Source of the DNA: Diplonema japonicum
Lineage: Eukaryota > Euglenozoa > Diplonemea > Diplonemida > Diplonemidae
Reading direction: 5' to 3'
Length of the DNA: 64,000 nucleotides
NCBI GenBank assembly: GCA_964019335.1
Contig: OZ025724.1
Span: 62,001 to 126,000 of the forward strand
The notes beneath the pieces were generated by a model. That model was not told the origin of the DNA. It saw nothing but the letters and a program-made list of their open reading frames with translations, and searched no databases. The position numbers were made by a program, and so were the translations under genes. Position 1 is the first letter of the stretch. Each line of letters starts with the position of its first letter. Shown here piece after piece: positions 39,204 through 50,279 of the stretch.

Positions 39204-41327
39204 TCAGGAGACGACGCAGCAGCCTGCCACATTTCTTTTCGTGGTGTTCTTTGTCGCAGGTTCCCAGCACCTTGCAGGGTTTTGTTCAGGTAGCTTGGCG
39301 GTCACCACCACCACCTGTGCTTCGCAATGTTCCTGTACCACGGCGTCGTCTCTGTTCCCGGGATCCTCCTCGTTGAGCAGCTGCATCCCTTCAGCGTTAT
39401 TCCGAGCGGCTATTGGGGTCCCTGAAAGAAACCACTTTCCAACAGCTGTGACTTTGCGAAGAGGGCTGAGGTCAACGCTCTCCAAAGAAATGCAACTGTT
39501 GAAAAAACTGTCCCCAACAAACTGCACGTTCTGCAAGGGGCTCATATCCACAGAAGTCAATGATTCACAATTGTCGAGGAAGCTATCGCCGACTGAGGTG
39601 GCGTTGCGAAGAAGGCTGAGATCAACGGCTTCCAAAAGCTTGCAGTTGAAGAGAAAGTAATCGCCGACAGACTCCACACTCTGAGACTCTTGCTTGTTCA
39701 AAGTAACCCACCGTAGCGAGTCGCAGCCACTCATGAAGGAGAAGTTCACTCTCGTCACATTCTTAAGTGAGCTCAGATCAACAGAAGTCAATGTTTCACA
39801 CCTGGATAAAAAACTGTGCCCAAGGGCACTGACATTACAAAGGGGACCGAGGTCAACTGTTTTCAAAGACTTGCAGCTGCTGAGAAATGAACTCCCGATG
39901 GACTGAACCATTTGCAAGGGACTCAAATCCACAAAAGTCAATGATTCACAGCGACTGAGAAAGCCATGGCCGAGTGCGGTCACATTGCGAAGCGGGGTGA
40001 GGTCTACAGTTGTTAGGGAGGTGCATTTATTGAGAAAATTGTCGCCGACATGCACGCTAAGCGAAGCAACGAGGTCCTCTTTCTGAAGGCCCTGTTCATC
40101 AACACAAGAAGTCATTGATTTGCAGTGGTTTTCGCCGCCGATCGTTGTGTTGTTCTGAAGGAAACAGAGATTCACGGACGTGAGAGAGTTGCACTCGTAG
40201 AGAAAATAGTCCCCAACCGACCGAACACCATGGAGGGCTGTCAAGTCCAAGGTGACAACTGATGAGCAAGATCCTAAAAAATAGCTGTCAATAGTCATGA
40301 CATTGAACAGCTGGCTCAAATCCACAAACTTCAACGACACACAAGCATTCATGAAACTGCAACCCACAGCGGATATACGCTCAAGGGGGCTCAGATCCAC
40401 AGATGTCAATGATCCGCATTTTGAGAGAAAGCTGTCGCCGACGGTGGTGACGTTGCGAAGGGGGCTCAGATCAACGGTTTTCAGAGACTTGCAGCTGTGG
40501 AGAAAATAATTCCCGACCGACTGGACGTTCTGCAAGGGGCTGAGATCCACGGAGGCCAATGACTCACAGCCGTCGAGGAAATAATCTCCCGTTGTTTTGA
40601 GGTTTTCGAGGAACCCGAGGTCGATGCTCGAAAGAGATTTGCAGTTGTGGAGAAGACAGCTCCCAACCGACTGAGCGTTTTCAAAAGACGTCACGTTAAC
40701 AGAAGTCAATGATGCACAGCCAGTGAGGAACTTGCTACCGATTGCCGTGAGGTTCCTGAAGACGCAGAATAGGGATGTTAGCGAGCTGCTTTCACTGAGA
40801 AAGCAGTCCCCAATGGACTGAACGCCCCGCATGGCCGCCAGCTCCAAGGTGACGAGTGAGGAGCCAGATAAAAAAGAATCCCCTATAGATGTTGCACCGT
40901 CGCTCAGGGTCCACACCTTGAGGTGACGAAGATTTGAGGGAAATTCGTTTGTGAGGCTACTATCGAGGCAGGTCAGTCCTGCAACATCCACCTCAAGAAG
41001 AAGCTCAGGGTTCTCCTCAAGAAACCCTTTGATCTCCTCTTTTCGCCTCGGGAGCTCCTCGTGACTGACACTAAGTGCTCTGTTACAGGTGCACAAGAGA
41101 AGCTCGCTCCCCTGCCCCATCCCCAGCTGCTGTATCTCCTGTTCCCCACCGCCAGATGTCTCATTATCCAAGACCACACCTTCGAATTGTAAGAGGAACC
41201 ACCCTACCTCCATTGCAGAAACCTCAGCCGCCTTCCTGTACAGGTCCTTCACCCTGTCAAGCCCAGACAGCTCCACCTCGTGCACCACATCCTCGTCGAC
41301 AGTCCTGATCAACACTGCGAGGCTCAT
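39204..41327 (-). CDS. UBL-LRR-CaaX protein, copy 1
   Basis: 707 residues. Residues 1-85 form a ubiquitin-like beta-grasp domain (VLIRTVDEDVVHEVELSGL, LQFEGVVLDNE, MGQGSELLL). After a short helical linker, about 24 BspA/Treponema-type leucine-rich repeats of 23 residues follow (SLTSVDLSPLQNVQSVGNYF pattern, with a Cys before most units). The protein ends GCCVVS: CVVS is a canonical CaaX prenylation box, with a neighbouring Cys for palmitoylation. A membrane-bound LRR receptor or scaffold with a ubiquitin-like head is inferred. The ATG is shared with the other copies. The 5' leader contains a short upstream ORF (ATG near 41353) conserved at 58200. Confidence 0.85.
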   Translation of the reverse strand: MSLAVLIRTVDEDVVHEVELSGLDRVKDLYRKAAEVSAMEVGWFLLQFEGVVLDNETSGGGEQEIQQLGMGQGSELLLCTCNRALSVSHEELPRRKEEIKGFLEENPELLLEVDVAGLTCLDSSLTNEFPSNLRHLKVWTLSDGATSIGDSFLSGSSLVTLELAAMRGVQSIGDCFLSESSSLTSLFCVFRNLTAIGSKFLTGCASLTSVNVTSFENAQSVGSCLLHNCKSLSSIDLGFLENLKTTGDYFLDGCESLASVDLSPLQNVQSVGNYFLHSCKSLKTVDLSPLRNVTTVGDSFLSKCGSLTSVDLSPLERISAVGCSFMNACVSLKFVDLSQLFNVMTIDSYFLGSCSSVVTLDLTALHGVRSVGDYFLYECNSLTSVNLCFLQNNTTIGGENHCKSMTSCVDEQGLQKEDLVASLSVHVGDNFLNKCTSLTTVDLTPLRNVTALGHGFLSRCESLTFVDLSPLQMVQSIGSSFLSSCKSLKTVDLGPLCNVSALGHSFLSRCETLTSVDLSSLKNVTRVNFSFMSGCDSLRWVTLNKQESQSVESVGDYFLFNCKLLEAVDLSLLRNATSVGDSFLDNCESLTSVDMSPLQNVQFVGDSFFNSCISLESVDLSPLRKVTAVGKWFLSGTPIAARNNAEGMQLLNEEDPGNRDDAVVQEHCEAQVVVVTAKLPEQNPARCWEPATKNTTKRNVAGCCVVS

Positions 41328-41427
41328 GTTTATATGGTTCTTTGTCCTTTTTCGAATATTGCAGAGAGTGACATTCTTTTTTGGTTCCCCCCTCCCCCCC
41401 CGGCCGCTGTTATGTGCAAAATAAAAA

Positions 41428-41625
41428 TATATGAGTTAAAGGAGGCCGGTGTTGGCGGCGCCCTGCACAAGAACTGTCTACTTATTTACAGGGGGCGCAC
41501 CGCGACCGAGTTGTAGCTTCTGCTGCGTTCCGCGCCGTGTCCTTACTTGCGTGCAGTGTACAGCTCAACAGCAAACAACACACTCTGATGTTCTTCTTAT
41601 ATTTTCATGTTATCCCCACCACCTG
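41428..41625 (-). repeat. Interspersed repeat A, longer copy
   Basis: Runs from ATGAGTTAAAGGAGGCCG to the TATTTTCATGTTATCCCC block and shares scattered blocks with 42520-42845 (GTAGCTTCTGCTGCGTTCCG, CAGCAAACAACACA). Probably the 3' part of a retroelement. Confidence 0.55.
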
Positions 41626-42519
41626 AAAAGAAAGAATAACTCGAAAAGGGGGAGGGGGGGGTACAGGTAAGAGAAGCGCTCCGGTAACATCATCAAGAAC
41701 GCAGTTAGAAAGAAAGGTACTTTATTAAGAGAAGAAGGAAAGGAAAAGAAAAACTAAGAGAAACAAAAAATATATGAGTTAAAGGAGGCTGGTGTTGGCG
41801 TCCTGTGAAAATCGCCCCACAAAAAAGAAAAGCTAGGAAGGAAAAAAGAACTCGTTAAATCTCACGGGGTGCTCATTATTCAGAAAAAAAGAAACAAGAG
41901 AAGGTGGCTGAAATATTGGGGAAGACCCGACGTCAGGCGTTTTACTATCTGTATAGGGAAATAAATAAATTGGGGGGTCACTCCAACACAAAAAGAGGAA
42001 GGAAAAAAAAACACTGTAAAACGAATAAAGTCGGGCAGAAAACTCCCGGACACCAAAAAAACCCGGACGGGATTTTTCTGGGAAGAATTCTTTTTACATG
42101 GGAGGGTAGAGCTCCTGCTTTTTTTTGTTCCATACCACGTCTGCATGGAAGAGCATTATTCCTTGTGCAGACTCGTATACCCAAGGCACGGGCACGTTGA
42201 GCAGCTAGCTTGTGAGGTTTCTTTTTTTTTTTTTTTTTTGACTTTTTTCTACTTCGTCGATCTTTTTTTCCAAACCGTCCGTTCACCATATTTCCCATTT
42301 TTTTGTGTCGATCTCCCGCCCCTTCATACTGCTCCTTCCAATCGATATTACGGAGTAAGCGCCTAGCACGCCAGGGAACGCACCAAATAGATGTTATCTC
42401 CTCCGAACTGTCTTGTCCGGTCGCAGCTGAAAATTACTTTTTCCTGCCATTTCTTTTTCTCCCTCCTCCTTCTTCGAGAAGGAAAAAGCTAAGAGAAACA
42501 AAAAGATGAGTGAAAAAAA

Positions 42520-42845
42520 TAGGGCTTTGATTGCAACACTAAGTGTCGTTAAGCGTGCAACGAAGCACGAACTACCTACTTGATTACAGTTGGCGCAACT
42601 CGGCCGAGCTGTAGCTTCTGCTGCGTTCCGCGCCGTGTCCTTAATGCGTGCGGTGTGCAACTCAACCCTAGCCGGGCGCCCTGGGTAACCAAGATTCGGC
42701 GCTCATGCGTCTCAGTTTGCCTGTTCGTCACCCTGAGCATATGCAATACGTTCTTCCACTCGGGCGCTACCGGTGATGACCGACGAGGAGGTCAACAGCG
42801 AACAACACATCTGATGTACTTCTTATATTTCCATGCTATCCCAGG
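42520..42845 (-). repeat. Interspersed repeat A, longest copy
   Basis: Shares GTAGCTTCTGCTGCGTTCCG with 41510 and GTCAACAGCGAACAACACA with 5236, and extends further inside. A related start, GCTTTGGTTGCAACACTA, is at 47873. Same orientation as the other copies. Confidence 0.55.
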
Positions 42846-43911
42846 GCTTTTGATCTTTTAACGTCAAGGTTAGGGATTTGGGACAAGCACGCCGTCTTAT
42901 GCGTTTCCCTGTCGCAAACTGCCCCGCAGCCAATTTACACGGGAAAAACAGAGGAAATACCCCGGGTCCCACACCCCCCAAAAGGCTGGAGTTTAACAGC
43001 TTCGAAATCTCACTGGGCCACCCAAGAAACGCTTCGGCTCTGGGTAGAAGATCTGTTTCTCTCCTTTGCTACAACCTCATCGAGTCGTCGCAGCCCAAGA
43101 CTTGCCGAGGCCGAGGCCAGGCGCACTGCCAAGGCTGCAAAGGCAGCAAACAAGACGGCCGGACAGGTAGGACGCTGCTTGCCTTTTCCTCGCCCCCTTA
43201 TTTAGTTTTATTGGTCGGGAAAAGTACTCTCCGGACGCTAGTAGGAGCCATTGAATTATATTTTTGCCATTTTTGAGACTCTTGCAACATAAACATACGT
43301 TTTTCCAGACAGAGGGGACAGTGCGTAGGACAGGCTTGGTACCCCCTTAGCGGAAGATAAAATCACCAGATGTTTCGGCGGTCCGGACATTTTATCATCC
43401 GATGATTTTTTGTTTTACAGTAACTCGAACTGCCAAAAGAGGAACTGGCGTGCCGGCGTGGAGGGCAGCGAGAGGACAAACATGTCCTCTGCCCTTTAGC
43501 GCTACACCTCGCACAGTGCACCGCAGTGTCACCGTGCGAGGTGTCGCACTCCTCGAAGACGCAGTCCGCGAGGTGAGGGGCACGAGTGCTTCCCGATGGG
43601 TACTCGAGGTCCGCGTATTGGACCAAATCATCCCAGTCGAGTGCCGTCATATTTTGGTTTGTACGTGCCGGGTAAAAACCTGGAGAAGTTTGTCAACCCG
43701 AAACACGTTGCCAACGTTCCCCTTTTGTTTATACAAGTCAAAGACTCGTTCTTGCAAAAAAGTGTTGACATTCTTTTTTCCGGACGAGGGTACCTGAATG
43801 ATGAATGTGGAGAAGAATGAAAAAAGAAAGATAACAAAGAATGGGGCACAGCACACTGCACAGGGGAGGGTGACCGTAACCCAAAATGCCTTCCTTTGCC
43901 CTGTAAAGTCA

Positions 43912-45291
43912 TCAGCAAACGATGCAACACTCTTTACTTTTACAGGTTGCTTGCTTCACAGGAGGACCCCAGGACCTTGTTGGTATTCTTGGTCGCTCTT
44001 CCTGTTGTGCTGGTTGCTCCTCCTGTTCCTGTTGATGTCCCCGTAGTCTGAGGAATTCCACAACATCTTTCCTGTGTTCCACTGGGGTCCCTGAAAGAAA
44101 ACAGCTGCCGACGGTGGTGACATTGCGTAGGGGGTTGAGATCCACAGAAGTCAATGATTTACAGCCATGGAGAAAATTATCACCGATATTTGTGATGTTC
44201 TGCAAAGGACCCAGATCAACAGTTTTCAAAGAGCTGCAGTTGTAGAGAAAATCTTTGCCAACTAACTGAACGTTCCGCAAGGGGCTCAGATCAACAGAAG
44301 TCAATGATTCACAGCCATTGAGAAAACTGTATTCGAACCGTGTGATGTTCTGGATCAACAGTCGTTAGAGCTTTGCAGTTGAAGAGAAAATAGTCCACAC
44401 TGGATGCAGAAGTACAGGTGTTGCGCAGGGGGCTCAGATCGATAAATCTTAACGAAACACAATAAAACATGAGACCCCAGTGGTCCATACTGGTCACATT
44501 CTGCAAGGGACTCAAATCCACAGAAGTCAATGATTCACAGCCACTGAGAAAATCACTTCCGACGGTGGTGACATTGCCAAAGGGGCTCAGATCAACTGTC
44601 TTCAAAGAGCTGCAATCTCGGAGAAACTCGCGCCCAATGGACTCAACATTCTGCAAAGGACTCAAATCCACAGAAGTCAACGATGTGCAGTTATAGAGAA
44701 AAGAAGAGCCGACGGTGGTGACATTGCCAAAGGGGCTCAGATCAACATTCGTAAGAGACTTGCAATTCTTGAGAAAACAGTCCCCAACGGACTGAAGACC
44801 CTGCAAGGTCGACAGGTCCAAGGTGACGAGTGAGGAGCCAGACAAAAAGGAGTCCCCAATAGAGGTTGCACCGTCGCTCAGGGTCCACACCTTGAGGTGA
44901 CGAAGCTTTGAGGGAAGCTTGCTTGTGAGTCCATCATCAAGACAGTCCAGACCAGTGACATCCACTGAAAGAAGAAGCTCAGGATTCTCCCCAAGATGTC
45001 TTTCAACATCCTCTTTCAGATGCGAGAGGTCCACATGACTGTTTTATAAATACTACACAAGAGAAGCTCGCTCCCCTGCCCCATCCCCAGCTGCTGTATC
45101 TCCTGTTCCCCACCGCCAGATGTCTCATTATCCAAGACCACACCTTCGAATTGTAAGTGGAATCTCCCCACCTCCACTGCAGAAGCCTCAGCCGCCTTCC
45201 TGTACAGGTCCTTCACCCTGTCAAGCCCAGACAGCTCCACCTCGTGCACCACATCCTCGTCGACAGTCCTGATCAACACTGCGAGGCTCAT
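43912..45291 (-). pseudogene. UBL-LRR-CaaX pseudogene, copy 2
   Basis: Homologous over its length to 56590-58155. Two small deletions shift the frame: about 10-12 nt near 45035 (after the ubiquitin-like domain, where the other copy has ACATCAATTG) and about 11 nt near 44350 (within a repeat). The three frames are 45016-45291, 44309-45034 and 43912-44358. The C-terminal ECCIVC box is intact. It retains about 13 LRR units. No splice sites fit the breaks, so I call it a pseudogene. Confidence 0.82.
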
Positions 45292-46093
45292 GTTTTTAGC
45301 ACCTTGGTTGGTTTTGTATTTTTAAGGTGTTTGCTACTGCAGACGAAACAATTGTTAAATAGGGGGGGGAGGTTGCAGTATGCTCATCTGGCGAGCTGGC
45401 AACAGGGCGTATGGAGCATTGGTGAACAAGATATCCCGGCGTGACAAACCCCTTTGTTAATCGTGTCGATGCTTAGGGGGCTTGGATGCACCGCAACCGC
45501 GCTTTGAATTGGGCAGTAGGTCGGACAGTGAAGCCGACCCAGGTGTCATGCGCACTCCAGCTTACGGGCGAAAGATAAATGCCCCCCTCCCCTGTGAGGC
45601 CTATGGGTGTGGCCGCCATGTCTGCAACGTTTAGCTCCCTTGAAGCTCACACCAGTGTGCGAGTTGAGCCCATTTTTTGGCACGTTGGCGATGGCTGTGG
45701 TGATCGTTGCAAGAGCGCCTATAGGAAGTATTGGACATAGAGGGAATTTTAAAAGAGAAGGTTTTTCTAGGGAATTCCAGCGATCAATCATGCAAGAACC
45801 AAACCCTTCCGACTGAATACGATTGGTTTGCAGGATACGATTCTTGTTTAATACCTACTTATGTTTCTTTTACATCATTCTTATGCTTTTACATCAGTAC
45901 CACTGCTTTTTTTCATTGAAATGTTCGAACCAAGGAATCAGTCGAAGCGTGAAGCCGCTTTGTCCTTTTGGACTCCCAGTCCACAGTGGGCACCAACCAC
46001 CGCACCGCAGAAATAAATTGAGTTTTTTTTTTTCCCGTTTTCTTTTTTTTTTTTTTTTTTTTTTTTTTGTTTTAACAAAGTTGACCATGTCTC
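45292..46093. other. Intergenic region
   Basis: No gene accepted. A T-run near 46040-46070 and mixed sequence with short chance frames only. Confidence 0.4.
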
Positions 46094-46240
46094 GTGCGAC
46101 ATATCGACAATGGTAGAGGATGCACTTATTGGTGGGAGGCCGTAGGTGCTAGACTTCAGAAGTGCTTTGATCGAGTTCCGCATGAGATTAGATTGCCCTT
46201 TCGTTTGTGGTGTGTACGAACTTGGGGTGTAGGTGATTGG
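46094..46240 (+). mobile_element. Possible reverse transcriptase relic
   Basis: Two adjacent plus-strand frames combine into DFRSA then FDRVPHEIRL, matching the RT motif A/B region of LINEs (fDFrkAFDrVPHe). Only about 45 codons are recognisable. It is the only retroelement trace seen in plus orientation and may be chance. Confidence 0.35.
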
Positions 46241-46480
46241 CCACGTAGGGCCTGTTCTACATTTAGTATGGTCCCACCTGAAGAAAAAAAAAAAAGAAAA
46301 AAATAATATTTTCTTGGTTTTTTTTTTTTTTTTTTTTGTTTACAGTAAACTTGCTTTTTAATATTGGTGGTGTGGGTTTTCTTCTACTTCTATAAAATGA
46401 GCAGAGCATCTAGTGGGTTGTTGTACAAACGCTGGCTAAGGATTTCCGCATTTTCTTTTCTGTGTGAACAAAGAATAACA

Positions 46481-46556
46481 ATATATATGAGTTTAAGGAA
46501 GTCTTTGTGAGACGCCCCCTTGTTCTCATCCTCTACCTGCACCTATCCCCTTTCAG
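46481..46556 (-). repeat. Interspersed repeat B copy (LINE 3' end)
   Basis: GAAGTCTTTGTGAGACGCCC then CCTTGTTCTCATCCTCTACC, ending CCCCTTTCAGCAGCGG before a T-run. Confidence 0.75.
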
Positions 46557-46778
46557 CAGCGGTTTTTTTTTTTTTTTTTTTTTTTTTAAATTCCACTTCC
46601 TTTTCGACTTGCTAAGGCCGTGCCCACTAGGTGGGTTGGAAGTGTCTCGAGACGCTCACCCGGTTGCCCGAGTACTCATGACCGTACTGGTGTTCTCTAC
46701 CCACAAGCTTTGCTGGTTGTTTGGCATTTTTTTTTTTTTTTTTGAAGGCTACTGAGGGTGCCGGTCCTCAGCATCTTC

Positions 46779-47340
46779 TTTTTTTTTTTTTTTTTTTTCA
46801 AATATATTGGGTTTGAGGGATGTCGAGTGTTTCGCCCTGGCCGCAGGGCATTTCAGGAGGAGGTGTTCGAGCGTTCTCTCTGTTGCGGGTCCGCATCTTT
46901 CGCAAATGCGTTGCTTGAAGTCTTTCTTCAACAGCTCGTGATGCCCGGACTTCAGCTGATTGATCATCACCTCTTCTTTTCTGCTGAGCCCTTCCATCTT
47001 TTTGGGTGCTTCTGTCTTCCCTGCCCACTTGTAGTATGTCCTCTCCTTCTTTAAACCAGCAATTATGTCTTTTCTCTGTCTGTTGCTGGTGGTTCTTCGC
47101 TGCGCCCATGCTGATCTTTTGGGTTGCCTCTTCTTCCCTGCCTTTTTCCGCCAGCTCATCTGCTTTCTCGTTCCCTTCTAGTCCGCAGTGGCCTGGGACG
47201 TAGCAGCATGTGAGGTAGTTCCCATTTTTCGTCAGCGCGTGTATGTCTCGCCACACTCCAGCCACCATGTCCTCCTGCTGCCTTGCTGGGCCCTGTTTCA
47301 GTTTCAGCAAGGTTTCTCCTCCTAACAATATCCGGATCAA
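46779..47340 (-). mobile_element. 5'-truncated LINE with RNase H domain and poly(A) tail
   Basis: Frame 46798-47340 encodes the C-terminal half of an RNase H domain (YVPGHCGLEGNEKADELAEK, with the catalytic-site Asp of the NEKAD motif). A frame change leads into 46749-47159, which carries the distal zinc-knuckle-like region (CERCGPATERTLEHLLLKCP) typical of Jockey/I/ingi-type elements. The element ends in an A-tail (T-run at about 46779-46798 on the plus strand). It is a third LINE lineage in the window, since the other elements show no RNase H. Dead by truncation and frameshift. Confidence 0.82.
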
Positions 47341-47344
47341 AAGT

Positions 47345-47520
47345 CAACACTTTTCTTTTTGACAAGTTCGAAGATCTTTTGTTTTGATTATTTGAGCAAA
47401 AAAAGGGCAGCATGCAACCATAGGAAGATGACATATATGGTGTACCTGTTGCCGTTCTTTCAATTGCGATGCTTGTTTTGCCATGAGGGTGGCAGGCTTT
47501 GCAACCGGCTGCCCCCGGGA
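47345..47520. repeat. Interspersed repeat C, copy 1
   Basis: From GTCAACACTTTTCTTTT to GGCTGCCCCCGGGAAG; nearly identical to 58305-58510 except for a 32-bp insertion in the latter after GGGCAGC. A short related block (GGGCAGCATGCAACCATAGG) is at 35406. Confidence 0.8.
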
Positions 47521-47594
47521 AGTGTACTGGCCTGAGGCCTTGTTCTCCAACACACCTTCTACAATCAATCTCTGACTCCAGTTACCTGCCAGAA

Positions 47595-47660
47595 AGTTAT
47601 CAGCAGCGGTGTTGCACGCTCTTCAGCACCACGTCACAATGGGGACAAATGCCTTCCCAT
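47595..47660 (-). pseudogene. Zinc-finger tail fragment
   Basis: The minus strand encodes VAWEGICPHCDVVLKSVQHR and a stop, a copy of the C-terminal zinc-finger end at 50285-50365 with a 12-nt deletion. No upstream gene is attached. Confidence 0.5.
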
Positions 47661-48022
47661 GCTACCCCCTTCTGAACCATCCTGCTCCAGAAACAGGGTA
47701 CAGTGAGCGAACATATCGAGGGAATAAACTTCGTTACTTTCCTGTCTGGGCTTTCGAACTAAAGAATTGAAAAACCTTAAATACAAACAGGTGAGTGGGG
47801 TACAGTAACATAAAAAGGCAAAAAAGAGAACAAGAACAAAAAAAAAGGCAAACATGAAAAAAGAAATGGGGCTTTGGTTGCAACACTATTTTGCGTTAAG
47901 TGTGCGGCGTGGTGGTGGTGGGTCTATCTTGTGTTGTTAAAAAAAAAGTAATAGTATCGTTTTGAAACTTGTCGTTTTGGTTTCGCTCGAGCGAGGAAAG
48001 AGGTGCGGGAAAGGGGAAAAAA

Positions 48023-48092
48023 AATATATATGAGTTAAAAGAAGTCTTTGTGAGACGCCCCCTTGTTCTCATCTTCTACCTACACCTATCCC
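48023..48092 (-). repeat. Interspersed repeat B copy (LINE 3' end)
   Basis: ATGAGTTAAAAGAAGTCTTT then GTGAGACGCCCCCTTGTTCT; near-identical to 56221. Confidence 0.75.
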
Positions 48093-48444
48093 AAAAATGC
48101 TTAAAAAGCTTAATAATAAAGTAGATTTGCTCGGCACAAAGGGATGACAAGTTTCTAGTTATCATTTCTTTTTGCCCAAATTGCAGTTTGAACTAAAATC
48201 TATGAGAAAAGCTTGCTCCTCCTGAACGAAAGCTCAAGCTGTTTCTTAACGCGTGGAGGAAGGAATGAGTGCTTTCATGCTACAAGGGCATGGAGGTCCA
48301 AAGACGAAACTAGACGTCAGGAGGGAAATCTTTTTATTTACAATATTCTATCTGGTTGACGACCCGCCGTGTTCCTCGATTCTCACCTATTTTCCCATGA
48401 TCAAGCAAGTAATGTGAAGAGGTTACATGTTGCCATTTCTCGAA

Positions 48445-50109
48445 CTAAGCCTGTTGGGATCTGAACCACTTCCATGACGAGCCGACACAGAGTGGACGGT
48501 AAGTCTTCTGCTTTTCTGATTTTCTTAGACTATACGGTTTGCTGACTACAGAACTATCATTGGTTTCCTTCCGAAGAAGCGCGACAACATCAGCCCTGCC
48601 TGCTCGTGATGCCGACACGAGTGGTGTCATTCCTGATGGTGTCGTGATGTTGACATCAGCCCCATGATCCAGCAAGGTCCTGCATACTGCCATGTGTCCT
48701 AATGATGCCGCAACGTGAAGGGGTGACACCGAGCGCCCCATCCGCTTCAACAGAACATCAGGACACACGCCAAGAGACAAAAGAATCTCAAGTTCATCAG
48801 GAAAGTTGCTGAAGGAGGCCCGAAACATGACAGCCAGCTTGTCCTCCTCGCTCAGTCCCTCCATCGCCTTTCGTGTTGCCTCGTTGCCCCTGATGTACCC
48901 ACCACTCCCGTACCGAAGCATTCCTGACACTTTGCTGTGCCGTTGATAATATGAAACAGTTGCCGTAAGCCCCTTCACAGCCCCTTTCGTCAGAAGAAGT
49001 GACACAACATCAGCCCTGCCTGTTCGTGATGCCGACATGAGTGGTGTCCATCCTGATGGTATTCTGATGTTGACATCAGCCCCATGATCCAGCAAGGTCT
49101 TACAAACCGCTACGTGTCCTGCTGATGCCGCAATGTGAAGGGTTGACACATGACTATTTCCCGACTTGAATAGCTTGTTGGGATCTGAACCACTTTTGAT
49201 GAGGAGTCCACACAAAGTGGAATCCCCCACTCGTGCTGCCGACGGTAAGTCTTCTGCTTTTCTGATTTTCTTACACCCTGGTTTGTTGACCACATTGGTT
49301 CCCTTGGCACCCTTTTGAAGAAGAAGCGCGACAACATCAGCCCTGCCTGCTCGTGATGCCGACATGAGTGGTGTCATTCCTGATGGTGTCTTGATGTTGA
49401 CATCAGCCCCATGATCCAGCAAGGTCCTGCATGCCGCCATGTGTCCTGATGATGCCGCAACGTGAAGGGGTGACACCGAGTGCCCCATCCGCTTCCACAG
49501 AACATCAGGACACACACCAAGAGACAAAAGAATCTCAAGTTCATCAGGAAAGTTGCTGGAGGAGGCCCGAAACGTGACAGCCAGCTTATCCTCCTCGCTC
49601 AGTCCCTCCATCGCTTTCAGTGTTGCCTCGTTGCCCCTGATGTACCCACCACTCCCGTACCGAAGCATTCCTGACACCTCGCTGTGCCGTTGATAACATG
49701 AAACAGTTGCCCCAAGCCCCTTCACAGCCCCTTTCGTCAGAAGAAGTGACACAACATCAGCCCTGCCTGCTTCCGATGCCGACATGAGTGGTGTCCTTCC
49801 TCCTCCTGCTGATGGTGTTCTGATGTTGACATCAGCCCCATGATCAAGTAAGGTTTTGCAAGTTGCTAGTCTTCCGCCTGAAGCCGCAAGATGAAGGGGT
49901 GAGATGGTTCCACTTCCCCACTTAACCAACGAATTAGGATCAGCACCCTGCAGGATGAGATCCCCTATGCCATGGTTGGCCGATACCGCACGGTGAAGAA
50001 CACGCGAGTCAGGTCCACACAGGAGACTTCTGTTTCCCTCCACTTGTTCGACCATCGCCCTGCCCCACATCCCCTTCGCTGTCCCACGCAACCACCTTCC
50101 GAGCCGCAT
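48445..50109 (-). CDS. Ankyrin-repeat protein with internal tandem duplication
   Basis: 554 residues. Ankyrin units are obvious (SPLHLAASGGRLATCKTLLD, HGADVNI, TPLMSASEAGRADVVSLLL). A module of about 240 residues (VKGL...RYGSGGYIRGNEATLKAM...HVAAS...DVVALLL) occurs twice in tandem, at roughly residues 130-330 and 360-550, with few changes. In the second copy a +2-nt change near 48525 shifts the frame, so the protein ends FRSQQA instead of continuing as in copy one; the C-terminus is therefore probably truncated. The ATG at 50109 lacks the usual A-run leader, so the true start may be one of the next Met codons or an upstream exon. Ankyrin repeats mediate protein binding; no effector domain is seen. 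Confidence 0.75.
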   Translation of the reverse strand: MRLGRWLRGTAKGMWGRAMVEQVEGNRSLLCGPDSRVLHRAVSANHGIGDLILQGADPNSLVKWGSGTISPLHLAASGGRLATCKTLLDHGADVNIRTPSAGGGRTPLMSASEAGRADVVSLLLTKGAVKGLGATVSCYQRHSEVSGMLRYGSGGYIRGNEATLKAMEGLSEEDKLAVTFRASSSNFPDELEILLSLGVCPDVLWKRMGHSVSPLHVAASSGHMAACRTLLDHGADVNIKTPSGMTPLMSASRAGRADVVALLLQKGAKGTNVVNKPGCKKIRKAEDLPSAARVGDSTLCGLLIKSGSDPNKLFKSGNSHVSTLHIAASAGHVAVCKTLLDHGADVNIRIPSGWTPLMSASRTGRADVVSLLLTKGAVKGLTATVSYYQRHSKVSGMLRYGSGGYIRGNEATRKAMEGLSEEDKLAVMFRASFSNFPDELEILLSLGVCPDVLLKRMGRSVSPLHVAASLGHMAVCRTLLDHGADVNITTPSGMTPLVSASRAGRADVVALLRKETNDSSVVSKPYSLRKSEKQKTYRPLCVGSSWKWFRSQQA

Positions 50110-50279
50110 GTGTGTAATACCTACTGAGTTGCGGTGTGATCAAAGACAATAGTGAATGCAGATTAAAGCGTACTACGCCGATGCGCATAAGCGTTTCATT
50201 TTGTTTCAAACTTTCTTGTGTATCGAGAGATGGTCAAAGATACACAGTAAGACCTGCCAAAGAAACACAACTTAGTTGT

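Larger units (their letters stand above)
41328..43911. other. Repeat-rich gap with unassigned short frames
   Basis: Contains repeat A copies (41428-41625, 41775-41805, 42520-42845). An ATG at 42450-42448 sits behind a perfect AAAAGAAATG leader but opens only 18 codons (MAGKSNFQLRPDKTVRRR); it may be exon 1 of a spliced gene whose next exon I could not place. A minus-strand ORF at 43363-43650 (95 codons from an ATG, CARCSAKGQRTCLSSRCPP) has paired cysteines like a transposase C-terminal domain but is unassigned. Plus strand near 43085-43175 encodes a basic Ala/Arg-rich stretch ending at a GT, also unassigned. Confidence 0.35.

Noticed and set aside
41433-48092. CRISPR-like array from the regularly recurring repeat A and B units
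   Set aside because: Copies are kilobases apart, differ in length and trace to LINE 3' ends; the genome is eukaryotic.
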